Source of the DNA: Nephrocerus scutellatus
Taxonomy: Eukaryota > Arthropoda > Insecta > Diptera > Pipunculidae
Direction of reading: 5' to 3'
Assembly: GCA_947095585.1 (NCBI GenBank)
Contig: OX352761.1
Span: 66,295,823-66,359,822, forward strand
DNA: 64,000 nt
Part shown: positions 31,866 to 43,215 of the stretch, one piece after another
Layout: each line of letters begins with the position of its first letter
How positions within the stretch are numbered: position 1 is the stretch's first letter
The notes under the pieces: model-generated
Databases searched by the model: none
Seen by the model: only the letters and a program-made list of their open reading frames with translations
Told to the model about the DNA's origin: nothing
Position numbers and translations under genes: made by a program

Positions 31866-32322
31866 ATGGCCAAGGGTATTTAGCAAATGATGAAAGAGTT
31901 TTTACAAAAAAAAAAACAGAAGTTTTGAATCATTAAATGCACTTTCAAACTATGAAATCCATTGGAATTGAAAACAATGTATCTTATATTTCTATGCATG
32001 CCAAGTCTCATTTTTATTAGCGTTTATTACATTCAATAATAACATAAAAATTAAAAACTAACAATGAAATATATCATATAAAATAAATACGAATAAAAGC
32101 TGTTATTGTGTTATTTTTTCAATGGTTACTAATATTAAATTCTAAATATCAAAGGTATTGCAGGGAATTAAGAAAACAACACACGATAATGACGTATTTG
32201 AACGCTATCGTGTCTTAATAGAACAAAATTTAAAAAAATATCTACAATGATTATGGGCACACACTTTGACAAGAAGAAAATTTAATGAATCGGTCGAATT
32301 TTGACCACTGGGCGACACCTAG
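31866..32322 (+). other. Helitron-1 3' terminus
   Basis: Non-coding end of Helitron-1. 32150-32322 is shared with Helitron-2 (GGTATTGCAGGGAATTAAG, GCACACACTTTGAC). It ends GGTCGAATTTTGACC-ACTGGGCGACAC-CTAG, with T next. Confidence 0.75.
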
Positions 32323-32620
32323 TATATATTAATACGTGAAGAGAAAACTTTGTACCCATTTTTAGCATATTGCGCACACGGAGTAGTATGAGACTTGGCA
32401 TAGTTAAAGTTTATATGGGGAAGGAAGCTAAAATTTGTATATAAATTAAATTTTAAAAAAAAAAATTTCAGTCTTATCTAGATTAATACATGACGAGAAA
32501 ACTTTGTACCCATTTTTAAGCACGCGCACGGAGGAGTATGAGATTTGGCATAGTTAAAGGAGTGCAGAAAGCTAAAATTTATATATAATTTAAAATTTTT
32601 CATTTTTTTGTCTTATCTAT
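32323..32620 (+). repeat. duplicated Helitron 5' ends, about 150-bp period
   Basis: AATACGTGAAGAGAAAACTT at 32332 and AATACATGACGAGAAAACTT at 32484 begin two head-to-tail copies. Each holds TTTGTACCCATTTTTA and GGAGTATGAGA(C/T)TTGGCAT. The same block lies at 47682-48003. Confidence 0.8.
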
Positions 32621-33230
32621 TAATTATATTTTAATTTTCACCAGTATATTATTAAGCAAAGAGAAGAAGAGAGAAAAAAACATTGAGTTCTATTTAGATA
32701 TTCGAACCTACTTCCATTATGCCTTCACAAAGAACTTTGACTGGTCGAAGTGAAAGACGAAAAAGAAGGAATATATGTATATCCTCGAGAAAGTCAAAAT
32801 AATAATAGACCAACTGCAAGTGTAATGGTATACAAAATAATGAAATAAGTCTGATTTGATTTGATTTAAATGCGCTCTGAAAGTTATTCTAAGAAATTTT
32901 CATTCTTTTTCTTGTGGTTTAATGCATTTACAATGCAGGTTTTGCAATGCAAAAAATTTTGAATTTGAATTAGATGTTATCATAAGGGCAAAGCACTATT
33001 ACCGGCCTTAAGTCAAAATGAACCTCCAATGAAAAGAAAGTCAAGAAATTATTTTGAAAATATTCGCAAATACATTTCATAATTTTTTTAATTCATTATT
33101 TTTTTATCTGTTACTGACATTAATTGCTAAATTTAAAAGGTATTGCAGGGAATTAAGAAAAACAACACACCCTAATGACGTATTTGAACAGGCAGCTGTC
33201 TTAATAGAACAAAATTAAAATTTTATTAAA
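32323..33230 (+). mobile_element. Helitron-2 (non-autonomous), left part
   Basis: Directly abuts the 3' end of Helitron-1. After the 5'-end repeats it carries a shortened N-terminal region (RSERRKRRNIYVYPR; CHKGKALLPALSQ in broken frame, 32740-33070) and then jumps to the Helitron 3' tail (GGTATTGCAGGGAATTAAG, 33138). It is cut at 33230 by Gypsy-2; the last 85 bp, with the perfect hairpin and CTAG, are at 47597-47681. It is an internal-deletion derivative of the Helitron-1 family. Confidence 0.75.
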
Positions 33231-33658
33231 GTTAATAAAATATTTGTTATTTTATTTTTTAAAAAGAACTACACCGACAAACGCTGTTCTTTATTGACTG
33301 CTACTTGAGGAGTGAATTACAATTTTGCTTAATTCTAAGACGAAGGTTCTTAACAAATGTCTAGGTAAGCGGTTACTTTTATTGTTTTTCACGCGCTCGC
33401 ATATGCAGGTGTTCGGTTAGCATTCATTTAATTTGAGCAGTTGTTGCACTATTGCTTCACACGTTTCTCTGGAATCGCTTATTTGTTGTTTTGCGTTACA
33501 GTTTTTTTCGGCTTGACTTCCTACTTATGCGTTGTTGAGTCAGCTTCTGGTTTGGCCTATTTAAAACGGTTGTACGCTGTTGACTCAGCTTTTGATTTGG
33601 CTTTTTTGGAACGGTTGTTGACTTTTAAGTTGTACTGTTAACTTATGCCATGTTAACT
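33231..33658 (-). repeat. Gypsy-2 3' LTR
   Basis: 428 bp, beginning AGTTAACATGGC on the element strand, like Drosophila gypsy LTRs (AGTTAAC). It matches 47263-47596 (ACGCGCTCGCATATGCAGGT, CTGGAATCGCTTATTTG, CTTGACTTCCTACTTATGCG) except for about 95 bp missing from the other LTR and many substitutions, so the insertion is old. Confidence 0.85.
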
Positions 33659-33815
33659 CTTCCCCTCTTAAAACGATTTTCAACAATCGTCAAAAAGAAG
33701 GTAGGTCGTTGAGTTTAGTAAGTATCGCTGTGATTATCGGAAATTCGGATGTTTTGTTGTTGGTGAACTTGGTGCTGCTGCTTTGGTTGTTGGATAACAA
33801 ATTCTATATTTTTGA
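33659..33815 (-). other. Gypsy-2 polypurine tract and possible env end
   Basis: On the element strand AAGAGGGGAAG directly precedes the 3' LTR. The sequence before it could encode an env C-terminus (TAILTKLNDLPSF then stop), but the match is too short to be sure. Confidence 0.5.
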
Positions 33816-34070
33816 ATTCTCTATATATTAACTTCGCATGCCCGTGGCTGGCGGATTGGCTGGCTGGTCAGAGCTTGTGATCAATATTTAACCCAGTTAC
33901 CCAAGCCCGATTTTATCGAAATTTTGCACACATGTATATTTCCGGTGACAATACTTTCTATTGAAATTTGAGAGTGATCGGGCTGCGTGGTCGGGGGGCT
34001 CCCATACAATTTTTTTTTTCCGGCATTAGATCATTTCATACTATAATGACTGTGTGGGTCGCAGTGCTTC
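33815..34070 (+). repeat. repeat X fragment
   Basis: Starts TTCTCTATATATTAACTTCG and includes CCCGATTTTATCGAAATTTT and TCGGGGGGCTCCCATACAAT, the 5' part of repeat X, then stops near 34020-34070. Confidence 0.7.
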
Positions 34071-34074
34071 GTAT

Positions 34075-34655
34075 CTGTTTTGACGTGACAACGTCTCACT
34101 ACAAGGTTTGAGGGGTACATATTCCAAAAGTCGAATGTTAAATGTCCACTGTTATGTCACTATATTAACAGATTTTAAGTCACTTTTTAAACAATCTTTT
34201 TGTCCTTTGTTATGTCACTTTTTTAACAAATTTTGTCTTTTTTTAGTTTTTAAGTTTTTTTGTCCTCTGTTATGTCACACTTTTAATATCCACTGGGATT
34301 TGGCATTTCTTAAGCGATTCGCATGAAATTCGGTATGTAGGGCTATGATGCGACTACAAAACTTTTACCTATGGATATTCTGAAATATGGTCATTATGGT
34401 CTAGAATTTCGGGAACAAAGCATTTTATCAAGCGATTCGCATAAAATTTGGTATGTAGGACTAAGCTGCTGCTATAAAACTTTTTCCTATCGATATTCTG
34501 GAATATAGACATTATGGTCTGGAATTTCGGAAACAAAGCAATTTATCAAGCGATGCGCATGAAATTCGGTATGTAGGCTAAGATGCGACTATAAAACTCT
34601 TTCCTATGACAATTCTGGAATATGGTCATTATGGAATTTCGGGAATAAAGCAATT
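34075..34655 (-). repeat. tandem-repeat element B
   Basis: Begins with the family end TTTTGACGTGACAACGTCTC (hairpin GACGT-GACA-ACGTC). It then has TTATGTCAC-TTTTTAACA repeats and about three monomers of roughly 115 bp in the orientation opposite to A and C. It is cut by the 3' end of LINE-2 at about 34655. Confidence 0.8.
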
Positions 34656-34745
34656 ACTGTTTCATTTTATTTTTATAATTTGCACAGGCGAAGAGGGGTT
34701 CGCACCGTTAAAATGTTCGGCTATATGCTTGGCACAGCGTTGGCG

Positions 34746-36709
34746 TTAAGGAAAAGTAGAAGAAAAGAGGAGATGTCTATGAGCTTGTGTTTTGAATGCC
34801 TGTGGATCATAGTGATGTGGAAAGACAGAGCTTGGCAGAGCATTCCACATACGTGTTGTACGGCTGAAGAACGAATCCCTGAACTTAACTGTACGTCCGA
34901 AGATAGGCTTAAGGGTAAACTGATTAGCATTTAGAGCACCACGAGTATTGCGATTATATCCAAGGAGAGGTGGCATGCAACTGGCTATCTCTCTTGAGCA
35001 CCGCTGGTGGAAGAAGCGATAAAAGAGTGACAAGTAGGAGACGTTTCTGCGGTGTTCAAGCGAATCTATTGATTTCGCAATATTTTCGTCACCGATAAGT
35101 TTTATCGCACGGTTTTGTATTCTATCTAGTGCAAGGTGGTTGTAGGCGCACCAGACCGAATATGACAATTGTACTCAAGTTTAGGGCGAATAAAAGCCTT
35201 GTAGATAGTAGCCAGATCATAGGGAGTGAAATATTTCTTGCACCGGGTTAGAAAACCTAAGCATTTCGCAGCATTTTTGGCGACGGTAATTATTTGGTCA
35301 TTCCAACGAAGCTTGTCGTTAACGCACATATCGAGAATTGCGAGATTTTTAGTTTGGAAGCGTTAAATTCTACTCGATTGTTTTCGCCCCATTTTATTAT
35401 GCTGTCTAGGTCAGAATTTAACGTGCGTAACATACGAAGTTGTTTCAGTTCCACATGAGAAGTGAAGGGACGTTCCTCAAACTTATATGAGAAGCTGATA
35501 GTGCTGTTGTCAGCAAAAGCGTGAATTGGATTAGAAGTCACAAATAAGAGATCATTAATAAAAATGAGAAAGAATGTCGGGGACAGAACAGAGCCCTGGG
35601 GAACGTCAGCATTTATGTGGTGTATTTCAGACTTGAAACCGTCCAAAACAACTTGAATTGTGTGGTCCAAAAGATAGCTTCTAATCCAATGAAGCAGTTT
35701 TTCATCGACTCCATAACCACGCATTTTAGCCAAAAGAGCTTGATGCCAAACTCTGTCAAATGCTTTGGAAATATCGATTGCAACAGCTTTGCTTTCACCA
35801 AATTGATGCAAAGACCGGTTCCACTATTCGGTGAGATATACCATCAAATCACCAGTGGAACGTTGCCCACGAAATCCGTACTGCCGGTCACTAAGTATTT
35901 CATTGGCTTAAGATATTTTATGAGCCGAAAATTGATCAGCGTTTCCATGGATCAGCGTTTCGATGGAAAGAATGGATGTATATGCTATGGGTCGGTACGA
36001 AGAAGGAAACGACGGCTCGCCTTTTTTGGGTATGGGCTGAACAAAGGCTGTTTTCCAACTTCTCGGGAAGAGTCCAGTAGAATAGAATAGATGGAAAAGC
36101 AAGTGGAGTGTCATTATAAAAGAGCTTTGGAATTGACGATGAGGCTGTATTTTTTATTATTTTCACGAATGACCAAAAATGTTTACTACCTTTGTGACAT
36201 TGTAGTATTTTTTGCCTCAATTTTTGGTCGTTGGCAAATTTGACTCGCCGAAGATGAGCATTGCAATCATTTCTGGCTCGTTTAAAATTTGTTCGGTTTT
36301 CCGGCCATTTCGGGTTTGATTTGTAAAACCGAAAGCATACCTCTCTTATCCTAGACAGCTTGAGTCGTACCATCCATCTACCTTACTTATTCCTAAGAGG
36401 GATAAACATTCTCATACCAATAAGAATGATGTTTGTGATTGCATCAGCAGTGGCATCCATGTTGCTATCGCGAAACAATAGCGACCAGTTAATTCTCCCA
36501 AAGAAGTTGTTAAGGCCGTCCCAATTGGCTTTCTCGTATTGCCATACTGTTTTTTTTTTTTTTTTGAGATTTTTCTCTTGGCTTATTAACGAGAAATTAG
36601 CTGATACAACACAATGGTCAGACGAGCCTAGAGGCGATAATACATTGAAGGAACAAGTCAAGGGTGTTTGCGGAATGATTTGCATTGTCAGGTATTCTTG
36701 TAGGCTCAT
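34746..36709 (-). pseudogene. LINE-2 reverse transcriptase
   Basis: Pieces at 34746-35168, 35126-35329, 35290-35811, 35908-36114, 35936-36373 and 36383-36709 match LINE-1 RT in order. They include AIDISKAFDRVWHQALL, VPQGSVLSPTFFLIFIND, HAFADNSTISFS (the active site reads F-A-D-N, so the second aspartate is changed) and RMWNALPSSVFPHHYD. The part corresponding to GPDGISPLVLKRC is deleted. Non-functional. Confidence 0.85.
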
Positions 36710-37294
36710 TTACAAGCTGAGTAAGGTGATTAAACTCAGCGAACAACTCAACATTCCTTCCCACGGGTGTTGTCTGGCCAAAATGGCGAAGCCACCCAGA
36801 ATTGTGTACATTGAAATCGCCCGCAATAACGATTTCAGTGTTATCATCATTCTTGCAATTGAATCAGAGAGTGCATCAAACTCGTGAAGAGTTGAAACTC
36901 TTTCTAAGTTGGGGATTCCATAAAGAAAGCAGTAGTTGATGTTGTGCCCTTGTACCATTACTCTCAGCCATAGAGCTCATAGAATTAAATTCCGCATTGG
37001 AACATTGGCTTGATTGAGGCAAAAGTTTGAACGCAACATCACTATGGACATCAATTGCGAGCCCGCGTCGTGGGAAAAATAATGGTCCATGTAATGTAAG
37101 CTATACCCAGGCAGATTTAAATCTGAAGTATCAGAATTCTCAAATACTTGAGTTTCGCTTAGTGCCAGAATTGCTGGACTGTAAACATTTACATTTGTAA
37201 ATAAAGCGAAAAAATTCGTTCTCAGCCCACGTATGTTGCTGAGATCCACTCTGAAACTATACATAACTACAAAAAACAAACACACAAAACACAA
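36710..37294 (-). pseudogene. LINE-2 AP endonuclease
   Basis: Frames 36977-37294 (FRVDLSNIRGLRTNFF, AILALSETQVFENSD) and 36710-36958 (NYCFLYGIPNLERVS) cover the N-terminal APE motifs. The GDFN-type motif region (near 36820) is shifted. It shows that the LINE-1 stop at 15285 is a private change, because LINE-2 reads through here. Confidence 0.75.
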
Positions 37295-37383
37295 CTTACC
37301 GCTTCCTTTAACCGAATTGAGAAGAGTATGTCTTAAAATGGATTATTAACACAAATTTTTGCCAGTGTTGTGCCTTCACGACA

Positions 37384-38235
37384 ATTTGACTTTTGTAAAT
37401 TCTAATGCGTCTTCAACGCTTCTGAATGGCATATTTTCAGGTTTTATTTTATTTTGGTAAATAATATGGAATTTACCATATTTGCTTTAGCACATTTCAT
37501 GGCATATCTTATGTTAATTAGTTCTTCTTTTATAAGTTATTTGGTTATTGACGTGGTCGTTATTTTTTATTTTTGTTGGTTTGTTAATACGTTTAGTTAG
37601 GACTGTGTTTATTAATACCTGTTGATTGTTGTTCCTATTTAATTCGTCCAAACTTTTGTCAATAAATGGTAGATCGTCAAGATCGGGACTGTCGGCTATG
37701 TATTTCCATGCCGTGTCTACTATATTTATCTACCTTTTATTTCTATTTCCTGAATGAAATGGTTTAATCTGAATGTCTATAGATTGAGAAATTTAGTGGT
37801 TAAGCAATGGATAATAAATGTTATTTCTTGGTATGCTTGTATTGACGTTTTTGTCTGTGTCGTGTAAAAATGGTTCGTATGTTTTTAGGTCTATGATGTG
37901 AATAAAGTTAAAGGTTCCGTTTTGAATTTTCGCTTGTCCGTCGTCTATGGTTATTAAGTAAGCGGAGGAGTAGTCGGTCAGCAACAGGTCTGCGTTCGTT
38001 GAGTTCAGGCATACGAGTAATCTGAAAAAAAAAACGTTTTTCCTTTATTATTTTTTCTGTTCTCTTTTTTGCGTTAAAAAAGAGTTTAATTCTTAATATT
38101 GCTTTATGAACTACTCTGTTTGACTCTGCAAGGATAGTTGTGGTTCTGTTTTCTTTTACTGTTTCTTGTTTATATTTGGGTGAAATTTTTGTTCCTAGGC
38201 GGTTGTTAATTATAACCTGTAGAAAAAATATCAGT
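37384..38235 (-). pseudogene. env: Gypsy-2 integrase end and env N-terminal half
   Basis: From right to left: NRLGTKISPKYKQETVKEN (38130-38210, C-terminal Pol), then RLLVCLNSTNADLL and LTDYSSAYLITIDDGQAKIQ (37900-38010), then a basic cleavage-like site (NRNKR, near 37738) followed by DTAWKYIADSPDLDDLPFID (37670-37730), typical of errantivirus Env after the furin site. Stops occur near 37730 and 37793. The rest of env is cut off by LINE-2 at about 37384. Confidence 0.7.
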
Positions 38236-40800
38236 GCGTGTAACCTTTACGCGCGGTGTAAGTGAAACTTCTTTGATATTGTGGGGCATAAAAACCCTCA
38301 AGTGACCCATAAAAGACCCCAAAAGACTATCAAAAGACCCAAACAACCGCAAAAAGAATCATAAAGAAGACCCCCAAAAGACCCCAAAATTCCAGACCCT
38401 ATTGGCCAGATCCCAGAATTTCCATAGGAAAAGTCTTATAGTCGCATCATAGTCCTACATACCGAATTTCATACGAATCGCTTTAGAAATGGCTTGGTCC
38501 ACAAAATTCCAGACTATATTGGCCAGATCCAAGAATTTCCATAGGAACAAGTCTTATAGTCGCATCTACCTACATACCGAATTTCATACGAATCGCTTGA
38601 GAAATTGCTTGGTCCACAAAATTCCAGACCCTATTGGCCCTATCCAAGAATTTCCATAGGAACAAGTCTTATAGTCGCATCTACCTACATACCGAATTTC
38701 ATACGAATCGCTTGAGAAATTGCTTGGTCCAAAAAATTCCAGACCCTATTGCCCTTATCCAAGAATTTCCATATGGACAAGGGTTAAAGTCGCATCTTAG
38801 TCCTACATACCGAATTTCATACGAATCGCTAGAGAAATTGCTTGGTCCACAAAATTCCAGACCCTATTGGCCCTATCCAAGAATTTCCATAGGAACAAGT
38901 CTTATAGTCGCATCTACCTACATACCGAATTTCATACGAATCGCTTGAGAAATTGCTTGGTCCAAAAAATTCCAGACCCTATTGCCCTTATCCAAGAATT
39001 TCCATATGAACAATGGTTATAGTCGCATGGAATTTCATACGAATCGCTTGAGAAATTGCTTCGTCCACAAAATTCCAAACCCTATTAGCCCTATCCAAGA
39101 ATTTCCATAGAAACAAATCTTATAGTCGCATCTACCTACATACCGAATTTCATACGAATCGCTTGAGAAATTGCTTGGTCCGAAAAATTCCAGACCCTAT
39201 TGCATCTTAGTCCTTCATATCGAATTTTATACGAATCGCTTAAAAAATGGCTTGGTCCACAAATTATCAGACCCTATTAGCCGTATCCAAGAATTTTCAT
39301 AGGAACAAGTCTTATAGTCGCATCTTAGTCCTACATCCCGTATTTCATACGAATCGCTAGAGAAATTGCTTGGTCCACAAAATTCCAGACCCTATTGGCC
39401 CTATCCAAGAATTTCCATAGGAACAAGTCTTATAGTCGCATCTACCTACATACCGAATTTCATACGAATCGCTTGAGAAATTGCTTGGTCCAAAAAATTT
39501 CAGACCCTATTGCCCTTATCCAAGAATTTCCATATGAACAAGGGTTATAGTCGCATGGAATTTCATACGAATCGCTTGAGAAATTGCTTCGTCCACAAAA
39601 TTCCAAACCCTATTAGCCCTATCCAAGAATTTCCATAGGAACAAATCTTATAGTCGCATCTACCTACATACCGAATTTCATACGAATCGCTTGAGAAATT
39701 GCTTGGTCCAAAAAATTCCAGACCCTATTGCATCTTAGTCCTTCATATCGAATTTTATACGAATCGCTTAAAAAATGGCATGGTCCACAAATTATCAGAC
39801 CCTATTAGCCGTATCCAAGAATTTTCATAGGAACAAGTCTTATAGTCGCATCTTAGTCCTACATCCCGAATTTCATACGAATCGCTTGAGAAATGGCTAG
39901 GTCACAAAATTAAAGACCATATTGGCCAGATCCTAGAATTCCCATAGGAACAAGTTACATTTTAGTCCTACATATCGAATTTCATACGAATCGCTTGAGA
40001 ATTGGCTTGGTTCCCAGAATTTCCATAGGAACAAGGGTTATAGTAGATCTTAGTCCTACATACGGAATTTCATACGAATCGCTTGAGAAATTACTCTGTC
40101 CACAAAATTCCAGACCCTATTGGCCCTATCCAAGAATTGCCATATGAACAAGTCTTATAGTCGCACCTTAGTCCTACATACCGAATTTCATACGAATCAC
40201 TTGAGAAATGGCTAGAACCACAAAATTAAAGGCCCTATTAGCAAGATCCCAGAGTTTCCATAGAAACAAGGGTTATAGTCACATCTTAGTCCTACATACC
40301 GAATTTCATACGAATCGCTTGAGAAATTGCTTGGTCCACGAAATTCCAGACCCTATTGGCCAGATCCAAGCATTTCCATAGGAACAAGTGTTATAGTCGC
40401 ATCTTAGTCCTACATACGGAATTTCATATGAATCGCTTGAGAAATTACTCTGGCCACAAAATTCCAAACCCTATTGGCCCTATCCAAGAATTACCATAGG
40501 AACAATTCTTATAGTCGCATCTTAGTCCTACATACCGAATTTCATACGAATCGCTTGAGAAATGGCCAGGTCCACAAAATTAAAGACCCTATCGGCCAGA
40601 TCCAAGAATTTCCATAGGAACAAGGGTTATAGTCGCATCTTAGTCGTACATACCGAATTTCATACGAATCGCTTGAGAAATTGCTTGATCAAAGAATGAT
40701 ATCCAAGAATTTCCATAGGAACAAGACTTATAGTCGCATCTACCTACATACCGAATTCCATACGAATCCCTTGGGAAATTGCTTGGTCCAAATGCTTAAA
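38236..40800 (+). repeat. tandem-repeat element C, about 20 monomers
   Basis: Begins AGTGCGTGTAACCTTTACGC (hairpin GCGTGTAA/TTTACGCGC) and then an AAAGACCCC-type simple repeat (38285-38390). Monomers of about 115-120 bp follow, with AAGTCTTATAGTCGCATC, TACATACCGAATTTCATACG, AATCGCTTGAGAAATTGCTT and CCAAGAATTTCCATAGGAAC. Deletion variants exist (for example GTCGCATGGAATTTC at 39023 and 39552). Inserted in the integrase C-terminus of Gypsy-2. Confidence 0.9.
38830..39881 (+). repeat. 526-bp higher-order repeat in element C, two copies
   Basis: GCTAGAGAAATTGCTTGG at 38830 recurs at 39356 (526 bp), and the blocks that follow match almost base for base, including the same odd monomers (GTCGCATGGAATTTC, AATTATCAGACCC, CCCTATTGCATCTTAG). 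Confidence 0.85.
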
Positions 40801-40935
40801 GTATCCAAAAATGAAACGCAAAATCATAACGCAAAATGATAACACAAAATCAAAACACAAAATAATAACACGAAATCATAAAACGAAATCTTAACACAAA
40901 TTAATAACGCAAAATTATTTTTGAAACGTGTTAAA
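40800..40935. repeat. short tandem repeat, about 15-bp units
   Basis: Units like AAATCATAACGCAAAAT, AATGATAACACAAAAT and AATAATAACACGAAAT, about eight copies, close element C on its right side. Confidence 0.75.
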
Positions 40936-41039
40936 TTTTCTTATCAGCGCCGATAAAGTAGTTTCACTTAAAAAAAATAAAAAATATGAAAATATATTTA
41001 AAAAATGTAAACTTACTATTTCTTAAATACTTAGAATAA

Positions 41040-43215
41040 AATCCAGGTACGTTATGGTTGTCGGTTTTTATTGTGGTATTTGATGTCTTTATGTTATTTT
41101 TCTGTAAGACGTTAAATATTGTTTTGTCTGGCTTTTTCGTACTGTTCGGGCTCTATGTTTGCGGTTTGTCCAAAGAATATTTCTAAGGGTTTTTTCCCAG
41201 TCGTTGAATGTATGGAGGAATTGTATTCATAGATAGATCTGTCTAGGAGTTCTACAAAAGATCTTCGGGTTCCGACTGATTTTAGACCTAAAGGTTTGAA
41301 TACCCAGTTGATGTTCAACCATAAAGTTTATTGGGGGTGAATTCAGGGATTTTTCGTTATCAGTAACAATAACTTTTTGAACGCCAAACAGGAACAAAAG
41401 TTGACGGAGTGGTTCTCTTACATCTTCAACTGCTTTGAATTTTATGATTCTACCTTGAGCATATTTTGAGAACTTCTCGATTACAGTTAAGACGGGATTA
41501 TTTTCTGTCTTGTTGATATCAATGTGAATGGTATGCCCAGGATAGGTGGGGATTTGTGTTTCTTTAAGTTTCGGGTTTGTTGGGTGACGTTCGTATATAT
41601 TAAGCTTGGAAGTGGTGCATTGTTTAACTACTTTTTAATCTTGTTGCTCATTCCGGGAAAATAGTATTTCTCACAGAATTTGAGATTTATTTTTTTTACA
41701 ATTCCTATGGGCTCGTTTATGTGTTTCAATATTTATACCTTGCTGTTTTTCTTCGTTGACGACATCTTCGACTTGGTGTGTAGTAAATTTGACGCGATAT
41801 TTTGAAAAATGATCTGATTTTTTCAATTTTACCCATTACTGGCTCTGATGGTTTTATGCCATTTATAACGGATGGGTTAAGGTTCTTCTTTAGGAACGCA
41901 ATTCGAAAATACAATTTCGAATTTATATGGAATGGTAGGACCTGTGTTGAGGATGATTTGGGTTTTGAATAGGTTGATGGGGGCATTGACGCTATAATTA
42001 GATTTTGACCTGAACTGTTGTCGCTATAAGTTATCGTGGACATTGTGTTCACCTGTGATTCTGGCGGAATTCTCGACAAGGCGTCTGCATCTACGTTACT
42101 TTTTCCTGGTTTATACAACAATTCGTATTTGTATTCTTCGAGTATGGCCTTCCACCGTTTCATTTTACTGTTATTGTTTTTATTACTCAATGCGTACGTG
42201 AGTGGTTAATGATCAGTGTAAATTTTTTTTTTTTTGAGATTTGTTTTTATTCCTTGTGAAAAAAATGGCATTTGTCCAGTTGAATCTTCATGTTCGCGTT
42301 TTCTGAAGCCTCAAATATAATATAAGATATGTTGCGAGTGATCTTGTTCGCTTTTCCTAAATATTATTTTATCGCGTATATATATGTAACATATCTTGCC
42401 GAAGTATCGTCGAGTGCGCGTTGAAAAATTGATTGCGCGTTTCTCAGACCGAATAGTAAGCGATTGAATTCGTACTTAGCGTGGTTGATGGCGAATGCTG
42501 TCTTTTTTTTTGTCTTCCTCTTTAAGCGGGATTTGGTGAAAACCGCCTTTTAGATCTAAGACTGAAAAGTATTTGCAATTTCCTAGTTTTGAGATGACAT
42601 CTACGATTTCCGGTATCGGATATCTGTCTGGAATAGTAAGTGTGTTTAACTTGCGGTAGTCTATGACCATCCTGTATTTTTTGTTACCCTTTGAGTCAGG
42701 TTTTTTTTTCAACGATCCATACTGGAAAGTTGCACAGGGACCTCGATGGTCTGCTTCTGCTATCGTTTAGAATTTGTTTCACTGGATTTTTTACTTAATT
42801 TTTCAAAGAATTCGGATATGTGTAAGATTTATTATAAACGGGTTCGTTGGTGGCTGTGCGAATTTCGCCAACGATTGTTGTCGTTTACGTTATTTACTCG
42901 TCCGGTTCGGAGAGTAATTTAGGAAACTTGTATGCTATGTTTTTAATAGAATATCCATTGAATTAGCTGATTTTGAAGTTAGTTGTTTTATTTTTACCTC
43001 TATGTTGTCTTTTATTTGCATGTAATTCTTATTCGTGTAAATTGTGGCGTTCAGTTCTTTAAGGCTATCATTGCCTAGAATTCCATGAAATGATTGCAGA
43101 GTTGGCATAATGAAAAATGTAAGCTTGTCTTTAAGATTGAAAGGATGAAAGTATGTTCTTTAATTTTTACGTCGCCTGCGATTGATTTTGCATGGAAGGG
43201 TACTTCATTCGGAAA
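41040..43215 (-). pseudogene. pol: Gypsy-2 pol (protease scrap, RT, RNase H, integrase)
   Basis: From right to left: a protease-region fragment (VPFHAKSIAGDVKIKEHTF, 43140-43210), then RT (42476-42712: [36 protein letters not shown]). Next come the RNase H end KMKRWKAILEEYKYELLYKP with NVDADALSRIPPE (42060-42165) and integrase parts (41112-41318: SIYEYNSSIHSTTGKKPLEI). The YxDD box region (42200-42470) is scrambled. Stops and shifts throughout. AT-rich and long decayed compared with Gypsy-1. Confidence 0.8.

Larger units (their letters stand above)
17275..32322 (+). mobile_element. Helitron-1: degenerate autonomous Helitron, split by Gypsy-1
   Basis: Plus-strand Rep/helicase fragments at 17275-17915, 26860-27487, 27815-28426 and 28816-30030 are collinear with Helitron proteins. 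The element ends at CTAG (32319-32322) followed by T, after the hairpin GGTCGAATTTTGACC, as Helitron 3' ends do. The 5' terminus is missing or displaced. Insertions inside it: Gypsy-1 (17922-26853), a MITE (27488-27814), a LINE scrap (28427-28815) and repeat X (30974-31865). All coding parts have stops and shifts. Confidence 0.85.
34656..37383 (-). mobile_element. LINE-2: degenerate relative of LINE-1
   Basis: Same family and orientation as LINE-1 (GGGGTTCGCACC..., CGGCTATATGCTTGGCACAG at the 3' end). It keeps the 138-nt segment that LINE-1 lost (34855-34993) but lacks about 370 nt of RT (near 36110) and has many frame breaks. The 5' end at about 37383 is truncated relative to LINE-1. Confidence 0.85.

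Noticed and set aside
33441..34326. Short plus-strand ORFs in Gypsy-2 LTR and element B
   Set aside because: They lie in LTR or satellite sequence and have no counterpart in the paired copies.
38390..40790. Regular repeats that could suggest a CRISPR-like array
   Set aside because: Monomers of 115-120 bp are contiguous with no unique spacers, in insect-type DNA; it is satellite-like sequence.
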